This document shows positions 1 through 8,123 of a stretch of DNA of 64,000 bases, piece after piece; within the stretch, counting starts at the first letter, position 1, and the number at the start of each line of letters is the position of its first letter. Under the pieces are notes generated by a model that was given only the letters and a program-made list of their open reading frames with translations, was not told where the DNA came from and did no database searches. The stretch spans positions 8,517,501 to 8,581,500 of the forward strand of contig NC_084808.1 in NCBI RefSeq assembly GCF_963583255.1, given 5' to 3'. The stretch comes from Pyrus communis. Its lineage: Eukaryota; Streptophyta; Magnoliopsida; Rosales; Rosaceae. A program made the translations under genes and the position numbers.

Positions 1-135
1 ACACCTTACAGAGATCGAATCAAAGGATCAAATTACAAAGAGATTGTAACCCCAAAATCATTAATTAATACAAAATATATTTTGTACACGTGTTCTTGTC
101 TTGTTCGTCGTCAGGAATTTTCATGTTTACAGATA
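1..135. other. Unassigned AT-rich sequence
   Basis: No gene is visible. The stretch is AT-rich and contains a short palindrome around an AAAATATATTTT core near 70-85. It ends where similarity to a Cassandra LTR begins. It may be the edge of another repeat cut by the window boundary, but nothing here identifies it. Confidence 0.4.
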
Positions 136-191
136 GGAATATACATATAAGGCTTACAGGATCCACTCCCTGGGCGATATGGGATGTTACA
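136..191 (-). mobile_element. Cassandra-like LTR terminal fragment
   Basis: Read on the minus strand from 191, this starts TGTAACATCCCATATCGCCC and continues into a TTATATGTATATTC motif. It matches the first ~55 bases of the Cassandra LTRs at 1867 and 11063, with a few changes and a short insertion. The 5S-like part is absent, so it is a truncated LTR end. It lies in the opposite orientation to the full Cassandra copy and abuts the left side of the viral remnant. Confidence 0.7.
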
Positions 192-1866
192 CTCTTCTAG
201 TCACCCTCCACAAGAAATAATTTTAATTATAACTACAAACACACAAGTACCAGCCACCCGTTTCAAACTTCCCAAAGAAGATGCAGGAGTCAAGCTAGTC
301 ATTGAACAAAACAATTTCACAAACCAGTCTACACACGATAGGAAAACAGCTAGATAAAATATAAACCAAAATAGACAGACTTTCACATCCCAAACCAACA
401 ATTAAGGAAAAACCCTTAGTCAACTTCCCAGAATCTTCCTCTAGCACAACCGCTTTGAAAACAATTTCCAAAAGTCAAAAATTAGATCAAATGTTACAAG
501 AATTAAAATAAGAAAAAATAATCAATGTCTTGCGTTATCCAGAAGAATCTCAAGCAAAAACAACTTCTGCATTATGGGATTTAGAAGGTGAAAGTGAAAC
601 GAGTTCAATTAAGAAAGTAGAAGAAGCTTTTCAAAATCTTGAACTAAAATGAATCACAAACAAAAGGGTCGACCCAACAACTCTCACCAAAAATTGGTAT
701 CCAAGGCCAACACCTCCGGATATTCAATTTGAGGAAAGAAACATTCAAAACTAATTCTTAGTCTTAGCTGATAAACTCTATGAATGGAACATAGATGGAT
801 TATCAGAACAAAAACTTCTAAGTAAACTAAAACATATCCCCATGGTTGCTAATAGTTATATTACCAATCATAACCTCAGTCAAACCCAAGTTGTCGACCT
901 TTTGGTCACTGTATTTACAGGAATGCTCCATTCTTGGTGGGAAAAACATCTTACTGAACAATCTAAAAATGAAATAAAAATTGCAATCAAAAGAGATGAA
1001 GAAGGAACACCTATTTTTTATGAACGTATCGGAAGAGGAGTTCCAGATGCAGTCAACACCCTACTTTTCACAATCATAGAACACTTCATAGGGACACCCA
1101 GTAATGTCACCTCCAGAATTCATGACCAACTTAGTAGCTTAAGATGTCCAACCCTAAGTGATTTTAGGTGGTATAAAGATATTTTCATGTCCAGAGTCAA
1201 GCTTAGAGAACATGGTAATCAACCATTTTGGAAAGAAAAATTCATTAATGGATTACCAAATCTATTTTCCCATAAAATCAGAAACATTTTAGTTAATGAA
1301 GAAGGTATCATTCCATATCACACCCTTACTTATGGAAATATTATTAATATTATCCAGAAAGAAGGATTGAAAATGTGTATTGATATGAAAATTACAAAAC
1401 AAGTCAACAAAGACAAGTCAATAGCCAAATACGAATTAGGAGCATTTTGTGAACAATACAGATTACCTTCTATTGCTTCATCCAACAAAAAGAAAAAGTC
1501 AGAAGCCTACAATAGGTACCCAAATAGGTACTCTAGTATGAGACATCCCAAATATAACAAATTCAAAAATAAGAATTTTGAAACAAATAAATTTTATGAG
1601 AAACCCAAGTCTAGCAAGTAGAAGAGGAAACCCTCAGAAAAATTCCACTCCAAAAACCAAGAACAAAAAGGAAATTGCTACAAGTGTGGCAAATTCGGTA
1701 ATTATGCAAACAAATATAGAATCAATACAACAATCAATCAGTTGAAAATCTCTGAGGAAGAGCAGACCTAGCTACTTCAAGTCTTAGAGTTAAGAGACAC
1801 ATACCATAGTCAATCTGAAGACGATTTAGATTTTAATTCATCCTCTTCCAGTAATTCCTTAAGTAG
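192..1866 (+). pseudogene. Endogenous pararetrovirus: coat-protein region of the polyprotein (left part)
   Basis: From about 400 one frame runs through to the Cassandra junction, broken by several in-frame stops. The longest open stretch is 842-1621 (259 codons). It is rich in Lys and Asn, carries gag/coat-like segments such as the HSWWEKHL motif, and ends in a basic tail. At 1676-1717 a CCHC zinc knuckle follows, with His and the last Cys both replaced by Tyr. Coat protein with a C-terminal zinc knuckle upstream of protease and RT is the Caulimoviridae order, and the RT at 12153 supports that family. The copy is dead: it has stops before 842 and at 1619-1621, a lost zinc site, and an insertion at 1867. 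192-400 has no readable domain. Genus is not settled; Florendovirus or Petuvirus are candidates. Confidence 0.72.
1676..1717 (+). other. Degenerate CCHC zinc knuckle of the viral coat region
   Basis: The translation reads CYKCGKFGNYANKY. Spacing matches C-x2-C-x4-H-x4-C, but the His and last Cys positions are Tyr. Each change needs a single transition (CAT to TAT, TGT to TAT), which fits decay of methylated heterochromatic DNA. RNA binding would be lost. Confidence 0.7.
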
Positions 1867-1963
1867 TGTGACATCCCACATCGCCCAAGGGAGTGATCCT
1901 TATATGTATATTCTCATCCTTACCTAGCACGAGGCCTTTTAGGAGCTCACTGGCTTCGGGTTC
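1867..1963 (+). repeat. Cassandra 5' LTR, first part (before element A)
   Basis: Begins TGTGACATCCCACATCG, the same as the 3' LTR at 11063. It breaks off after GGTTC at 1959-1963, which is the target duplication of element A. The rest of this LTR resumes at 10805. Confidence 0.9.
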
Positions 1964-4172
1964 TGATGCGAGAATTATACGCGCATAAATTAAACCCTCT
2001 TTTTGTCAATTGTAGTATAAGTATAAGTAGGGATCGTTCTAGACCGGGGATTAGGAGGGATTGTTAACCACTTGGATTTGACTCAAAAACGTAAAATAAC
2101 AATATGAAACACTATACTAGACTCAAAGAATGCAAAACTAAACTTTAAAACACTAAAACAAACCAAAAGACTCAAACAACACCCAAAACACTCAAAACTG
2201 CCTTAAAAACACAATCTGGGCAGTTTTGAGCACTTTGACTACTTTGGACGAAATTGGGTAATAAATTGATTCAAAACACTTAAAAGCACAAACTAAATTG
2301 ATTTCTAACTAATTTGACATTAAAGTAAAGGGGGATTTAGGTTTATACGAAATTAAATAAAATGTACAGATTCGAATTAAAACAGATAGTATATATGAAT
2401 GTGATGAAATGGAATGAATGGATGCTAGCCAAGGGGTTCATCTCCACACATGTTACACTTGCATAATAAAATGATTTCCAATTGCATTTCAATAAACCAT
2501 GAATTCTCAACACCCCAAGTTAACCGTAATGCACTAATTAACCTTCAAAGAAACACCTAAACATTCCAACAACTCAAACTTGAATTGTATGAATGTTTAG
2601 GCACTCTTCTCTTCCATTCCTCATTCGTACAAAACAAAGAGTATTGAAATTAAACATTGAAATCAAAGAAACACCTAAACATTCCAACAACTCAAACTTG
2701 AATTGTATGAACGTTTAGGCCCTCTTCTCTTCCTCTTCGTTGTAGCACAAGGTCTAAGGATAGTTTGATGCTGTGAATGGTTTGGGGATTGGTGTTTGGA
2801 TTAATAGGGAAGTCACGGCAACAAGGGGTTTGTTGCTGAAATATGGATGATTTTCTGGTGGTGGAAGGATGTCTATGGAATGGGTGAATTTCTGGCACAA
2901 AGGCCTTATTTCTGTGGTGAATGGATGTCTATGGAATGGGTGAATTTCTAGCACAAAGGCCTTATTTCTGTGGTGAATGGATCCCCCCCTTTGTGGCTGC
3001 AATGAAGGTTTATTTATAGGTGAAATGGGGGGAACATGACAGCTAGGAACTTGGTGGAAATCTGGAATGGTGATGGGAGATGCATGTGGCTGATTTATGC
3101 ATGTGATTAAAGGGTGGAAATGCATGTGCTTTGACAGAAATGAAAGGGGGAATGATGATGAATGCATGTGCATGGTTTTGGTGTGGAGAAAGGGGTGAAT
3201 GTGGTGCAATGATAATGTCTTGTGGCTGAATGGATTAAAGAATGGGAGTGCATGTGTTGAATGATTGCACGGCATGGGTATTTTCTGGAATGTTGAATGT
3301 GCATGTGAAGTGGCTGATTAGAATCTAGGGTGCATGTTTGAATGATTAAAGGGACATGTGGGGTGGAAATGATGAATGCATGTGCAATGACAGCTAGGAT
3401 ATGATGATGAATGCATGTGGCTGATTTAATGGAGGAACAAGTGCATGTGCACGGTTTTGGTTGGAATGCAAGGGAATGTAATCTGAAATGGGAGATGGAA
3501 TGGGATGCACGGCAAGGTTGGAGAAATGATTACGGATGCATGTGTTGAATGTTTAAAGGGTGCATGTGGGTGAATGTGTGGCTGATTTGTGGAATAGGTA
3601 TGCATGTGAAATGTTTGTGGTGAGTGAATGTGCATGTGAATTAAAGCTAGAGTGATGATGATAAGTGATAAGTGATAAGTGATATGATATGTGGTTATGA
3701 TATGATAAGTGGTTATGATAAGTGATAAGTGGTTATGATAAGTGATAAGTGGTAAGTGATATGATATGTGGTTATGATATGATAAGTGGTTATGATAAGT
3801 AATGGGAGCATGTGGGTTAATTAATGAAGGAAATGCATGTGCAATGACAATGTGTTAGAATGGATGTGTGTTATGCATGGCATGATTGGGATTAGGAAAG
3901 GTTTAAATGTCCTAAAACTAAAGGGAACAAGGTTCCAACACTTTGGTCTTCAATTAGGTCTTCAATTTCGTCCAACACTTTGGCTCCAAGCATAAGCTAT
4001 CCATCCTTAGCCCAAAAGTGCTCCAAAAGTCTCCAAAATGCATCTTTTTGCTCCTTTAGCCCTTTGGACCTACAAACACACGAAAATAGCTTAAAGTACT
4101 AAAATAACTAAAGAAACATAACGTAAATGCACGAGAACAAGCCATTTAAGTCGCATGAATATGCTCCTATCA
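1964..4172 (-). repeat. Element A 3' LTR (left copy, internally deleted)
   Basis: 2209 bp against 2676 bp for its partner. It lacks a segment matching 8710-9187 of the other LTR; the breakpoints share TCAAA, so a 478-bp microhomology deletion explains most of the difference. A TATAAATA box on the minus strand lies at 3011-3018. 3045-3650 is full of short GCATGTG-type motifs, and 3655-3800 is a GATAAGTG minisatellite. The ORFs readable here are by-products of these repeats. Confidence 0.88.
3655..3800. repeat. GATAAGTG/GATATGTGGTTAT minisatellite in the LTR of copy A
   Basis: Short tandem motifs alternate irregularly. The other LTR (10300-10430) has the same motifs in a different order and number, so the array has changed since insertion. 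The B LTRs have a related array. Confidence 0.8.
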
Positions 4173-4188
4173 AATACCCCCACACTTA
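4173..4188 (-). promoter_or_regulatory. Polypurine tract of element A
   Basis: The minus strand reads TAAGTGTGGGGGTATT immediately before the LTR start TGATAGGAGC. Position and purine content fit the primer for plus-strand DNA synthesis. Confidence 0.75.
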
Positions 4189-6055
4189 TCTTTTGCTAGT
4201 CCTCGAGCAAAACAAAACAACAAAAGAACACGAAACTAGACAAAACGAACAAAACACAACCTACACCTTCCAACAATCGTCTCACGGATTTCCAATGCAC
4301 AAGACAAGTTAAAAATCATTATTCCCACAGATTTTAGCCATCTTTACACTTAAGTACATTCTTAATCATAGTCACCACATACTAGTTCACAATTAAGCAT
4401 TTAAAACACATTTCGAATGTAGTAACATGCCTTAGAGAATTTCCTCAATTCCTTACTAGAATGCACTCTATTTTCACACAGATTTTCTGACTACACACCC
4501 TACACTAGTTATATGTGAGAGATTGATGTAAACATGAAAGACTAGCATCTCACATATGTTATAACAAAGAAAGCATTTTCTGGATTTACGATAATGACAT
4601 GAATATGATCTCATGAATGGAATGCTACTACTTAGAATGAGAACCAGTGATTCCATAAGCTCATATCAATTCCAAACTCCACATATTGAATACATAACAT
4701 CAAGATAGAAGTTGAGGGTGGTAACGGGGCTAAGGGTAATGGTTTAACAAAGAAAGGTAAAGTAAAACAAAGGTTCTTAAAGTAATAGGAAGCGAAGTAA
4801 TGAAATTGACACTTAAACTCACTTTTAATGGCAGAAATCAACTTTTAAACACAAGGGAAGATTCATGCAACAACTAGGGTCAAATTCACTCTTTTGGACC
4901 CTTCCTTCAATAACCAATGCTTGTGAGATCATTCTCACTTATTTTTCAACTCTTTTTTTTTCTTTCTTTTCAACAATTTTTTTCTTTATTTCATTCTTTG
5001 GCCGTGCCCTATTATCTTCCCCCACACTTATTTTCTGCAGTATATTGATCAAAAGGAGTTCATTCTAAGTCATGCTTCACTATCCTTTAAGAACAAGGGG
5101 TTAACAAAGAAAATAAGCTTGAAAAGGCTCAAAAGGGGTAATCCTACAATACATGTGAAAAGGGATAGGCTTTTTGGCTTTGGCTTGACTAACAACTTCA
5201 TCTTATTGTATGTTATGCAATCAATATCATGCTTTGAATGAAACGGATATAAGTTCTAGCATTTAGTTCTATCATGATACAATTGCATTCTAAGTAGCAA
5301 CCAAGCAAGGAATAATGAGATCATGCAACAACTTTAGAAAACAAAGAATCACAGAAAATAACTCTCCAAAGAAAGTAATGGCTCGAGTCTCACAGGGTTG
5401 TAGCGTTTGTTTGAGTTCCTTCCTTCAAGCATGTTACAAAAACGAATTTTTCTTTTATGATTGCATGTGAAGTCATACATTATAACCATAACCAAGCATT
5501 TACCAAGAGTAAATCAAACCTTTCTCTATGTTTATAACTCTTTTTAACAGTCATGCAATTACAAACCAAATCCTTATCATTGTGTTGGAAGGTACCCTAA
5601 GACACAAACACACAAAAACGACTCAAAACACTCTTTTTAGGCTTTTCAAAACAATTTTTTCAAATTTTTATGGTATTTTCGGAGTTATAAAAACAAAACA
5701 TACTAAAACACTCTAAAACAACTTAAAAACACCTTAAAACAGCAAGGAACAACATTTGAAGTTATGGGTGATAAAATCCCACGAATTTGCATCAAATATA
5801 CTTAGTTACCCCCCCCCCACACTTAAATCAAACATTGCCCTCAATGTTTTAAGCATAGATTCACACAAAACATAAGTAAACACATAAAAAGCACTTAAAC
5901 ATACTAAACATGGCAGAATGTAATTAACAAAGAGAAGAGTTTAGAGACGCAAATCTGGTTATGGAGTGTAAATTCCCTCTTCTCCTTGGTGATTGCATTG
6001 AGGCTTGATCTTGATGATTCCACAGGCTCATTCTTGAACTGGTTTCCTCCCATCG
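4173..6055 (-). other. Non-coding interior of element A next to its 3' LTR
   Basis: AT-rich sequence with no convincing gene. On the minus strand the purine-rich motif AAGTGTGGGGG occurs three times: beside the LTR (4173-4188, the likely polypurine tract), near 5019-5030, and near 5809-5825. The same three positions are kept in B and E. Confidence 0.7.
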
Positions 6056-6162
6056 TTGATTTTCCTTTGTGCTACTCTTGAACTGGGCAGCAGGATTCTT
6101 TTGGTCTCCCCTGAAGGTCTGAGCTCACCCCTTTTATCTGTTTCTTTGTTCAATCTTTGCAG

Positions 6163-6224
6163 AAGTGGTCCCTTCTCTGGAAGTGTATCAACCGTTGAAG
6201 ATGACTACTCGAGAGCAACGCTAG
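6163..6224 (+). other. Candidate 62-nt exon on the strand opposite to element A
   Basis: Preceded by a pyrimidine-rich stretch ending TTTGCAG and followed by CTAG/GTAAGC, both good plant splice consensus. The segment is also exactly 62 nt in copies B (26252-26313) and E (46028-46089), with the sites kept. It lies ~950 bp upstream of the ORF at 7169 on the same strand and may be an upstream exon of that transcript. The segment is also open in the surrounding frame (6056-6322). No transcript evidence is available. Confidence 0.35.
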
Positions 6225-6705
6225 GTAAGCAATCAGGAATAGATTCCAGGCAATCGGATCCAGATCGGAAGACTGACTCCAAATGCCGGCTGATTGCTTC
6301 TTTCACTTTGCCATGCGAGTAATATCAAGGGCAAAGGAAAAGATAGGGAAAAAGCATGATATGAGATATTTTTGCTTTAGACCTTGATGATATGAGATAC
6401 CTTTGCTTTTGAAGAAGCAGTGAATGAATCAGCACATGCTTCAATTTACCGTTTCCTCCTGGGTCATCTATACTCCAGGCATCTGGTATCATCTTTGGGG
6501 AAGAAGAAAAAATTGAGTATTTCGAAAGGCTTTGCTGGGAGTGCGCCCTCAGAGGTGAGGAAGAGTTGGGCATTTTCTTCAGGTCTGCCTTGCCATAAAA
6601 GATGAAGGTCGACATATATAGAGATAATATCAAGTGGTGGTACTGTTCTTTTACCCTTGTCGACAAACGTTTTGATCCCGCAAATCCGGCTTTTTGAAAT
6701 AGTGG

Positions 6706-6793
6706 CGCCTCTTCGATTTCTGAACGACGCCCCTTCGATTTCTGAACGACGCCCCTTCGCTTTCTGAACGACGCCCCTTCGCTTTCTGAACGA
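6706..6793. repeat. Four tandem 22-bp units upstream of the antisense ORF (A)
   Basis: Units start at 6706, 6728, 6750 and 6772 and differ by a few bases; each holds TTCGATTTCTGAACGA or a close variant. B and E have three units at the same place. The array is part of a GC-richer 400-bp block before the TATA-like box and may act as promoter repeats. On the minus strand the array is also open, which probably explains the long reverse ORF here. Confidence 0.75.
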
Positions 6794-6817
6794 CACGTAA
6801 TAGTGCGGATGCGGCTC

Positions 6818-6996
6818 CTTTTGACAAAGCTGCACGCGTTTTCTGAAAAGCAGAGAAAGCGTCGCCGAACTTTGCGCTTGTCGGCTAAAGATGTGTAGTT
6901 GCGATGATGGCCTCCACATGTTTTCGACTTTGTCAGATATCTTTTGACAAAGTTGAATGCGTTTTCTGAAAAGCCGCGAACGCGTCGCCGAACTTC
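6818..6996. repeat. Duplicated 56-bp block upstream of the antisense ORF (A)
   Basis: Two copies, 6818-6873 and 6941-6996, share CTTTTGACAAAG, then CGTTTTCTGAAAAG, then CGTCGCCGAACTT with several substitutions. Versions also occur in B (from 26908) and E (from 46688). Together with the 22-bp array they form a repeat-built upstream region. Confidence 0.7.
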
Positions 6997-7040
6997 ACGC
7001 AGGAAAATCCAGATTTTTGAATCAGTGGTCGTGTCGCCTT

Positions 7041-7053
7041 GGCTTTTTATAGC
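7041..7053 (+). promoter_or_regulatory. TATA-like box for the antisense ORF (A)
   Basis: GGCTTTTTATAG lies ~120 bp before the ATG at 7169. The same motif follows CGCCTTGGC in B (27057-27068), and E has a one-base variant (TTTTTATGG). Conservation and position suggest a core promoter; the transcription start is unknown. Confidence 0.45.
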
Positions 7054-7168
7054 GGTATCGATCACCACCAACATTCACACTCTGAAGATTGCCCATTCTT
7101 GAAAAAAATTTCTCCGGCCCTTCGAGATTTTTCCACATCCAAACCACCTCTTTTAACATTTTTGAAAA

Positions 7169-7816
7169 ATGGCAAACCCATCTAACCTTAGCTTAGAATT
7201 GAGTCTCAGCAGTGATCCGGTTGTGCCCCGTCAAGGTAATGTATGGCGCCCTTCTTTCTTATCTTCTAACGGTCCTCTTATAGGTGAGGACTTCATGATG
7301 ACGGATGCAACAACAGCTACGATAGTAGCTAGGAACCTCCTCACTCCTAAGGATAGTAGGCTGCTTTCAGGACGGTCCGATGAGTTGGCCGTTCAAGAGT
7401 CCCTCGCTCTCAGCGTTCAGTGTGCAGGCTCTGTGTCCAACATGGGCCAACGCCTACTTGCTCGCTCCCGTCAGGTTGAATCGTTGATGGCAGAGGTGGA
7501 AAATCTCAAGCAAGAGATCAAGCAGCTGAAGTACGAGAATAGAAGTTTGCATGTGCTTGCAAATAACTATTCGACGGGCATGAAGAGGAAGCTTGATGAG
7601 CTGCAAGAATCCAATGGTCGAATGCAAAGTGACCGTCAAAGGCTTGCGGCTTTCTTCCAGAGGCACATTTTTCCTGGCTCATCTAGCGTTCCACCAAGTA
7701 TTGAGGCCTCTTCTTCGATGCCTCCCGCTCCGATGCCTTCTGCTCCGATGCCTTCCGCTCCGATGCCTTCCGCTCCGACGCCTCGTGGTAGGGGTTCACG
7801 TAAACAACCTTTGTGA
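7169..7816 (+). CDS. Antisense coiled-coil ORF of the Tat-like family, copy A
   Basis: A 215-aa protein on the strand opposite to the element. The start AAAATGGCAAAC is in good plant context, and the start codon is kept in all three copies. Residues 1-25 are Ser/Leu-rich. About 75-165 is charged and heptad-like (RSRQVESLMAEVENLKQEI), predicting a coiled coil, with KRKLDE as a possible nuclear signal. The tail is a repeat of Pro-Met-Pro-Ser-Ala. Copy B keeps this frame at 231 aa with clustered substitutions, which argues for past coding constraint. Some Tat-lineage Gypsy elements carry an extra antisense ORF downstream of pol; this fits that pattern. No enzymatic motif is visible and I do not recognise a function. 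Expression is unproven. Confidence 0.7.
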   Translation: MANPSNLSLELSLSSDPVVPRQGNVWRPSFLSSNGPLIGEDFMMTDATTATIVARNLLTPKDSRLLSGRSDELAVQESLALSVQCAGSVSNMGQRLLARSRQVESLMAEVENLKQEIKQLKYENRSLHVLANNYSTGMKRKLDELQESNGRMQSDRQRLAAFFQRHIFPGSSSVPPSIEASSSMPPAPMPSAPMPSAPMPSAPTPRGRGSRKQPL

Positions 7817-7836
7817 ACGCTCCATCATTCTGCCAT

Positions 7837-7837
<1 letters not shown>

Positions 7838-7876
<39 letters not shown>
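7838..7876. repeat. Poly(T) tract after the antisense ORF (A)
   Basis: About 39 T residues follow the stop codon. Read on the element's sense strand this is poly(A), 12 bases after an AATAAA hexamer (7889-7894). B (27900-27941) and E (from about 47736) have a similar tract at the same junction. Confidence 0.85.
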
Positions 7877-7881
<5 letters not shown>

Positions 7882-8100
7882 GCTTTGTTTTATTTAGTGC
7901 ATTGGGTTGCCTCCCAAGTAGCGCTTTCTTTTACGTCTTGCAGCCGGACGAAGAACCCAATCACTCCAGGATATGAATCGGATGAGAACTCCGAGTCATA
8001 AACTAGTACCTAAAACAAGAAACAAAACAAGATTAAGAATCTGGAATAAAATAAAAACAAACGAAAATAAAACAATCCAAGGGATTAGCAAAGTTGCTAA
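7877..8100 (-). other. Leader remnant of element A between primer-binding site and poly(A)
   Basis: Only ~220 bp separate the primer-binding site from the poly(A) tract on the sense strand. It contains the GGGAGGCAACCC motif and a short leader. In an autonomous relative gag and pol would lie here, so a large deletion is inferred. Confidence 0.6.
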
Positions 8101-8118
8101 TCCCCGGCAACGGCGCCA
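8101..8118 (-). promoter_or_regulatory. tRNA-Asp primer-binding site of element A
   Basis: The plus strand reads TCCCCGGCAACGGCGCCA, identical to the CCA-bearing 3' end of plant tRNA-Asp, so the minus strand is the complementary site. It lies 5 bp from the LTR end at 8124 and fixes the element's orientation. The identical site is present in B and E. Confidence 0.92.
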
Positions 8119-8123
8119 AAATT

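Noticed and set aside
2754..3275. 173-aa His/Ser-rich minus-strand frame, repeated at 9392-9913
   Set aside because: It lies within the LTR, spans the TATA box and is built from GCATGTG-type motifs. Conservation reflects LTR identity, not coding.
6325..7074. 249-aa minus-strand frame, with relatives at 26322-27195 and 46237-46961
   Set aside because: The open frames come largely from the 22-bp and 56-bp repeat arrays, have shifting starts and frames between copies, and overlap the putative promoter of the opposite-strand ORF.
8101..8118. tRNA-Asp gene fragment
   Set aside because: Only the final 18 nt including CCA are present. Position beside the LTR in A, B and E shows it is a primer-binding site.
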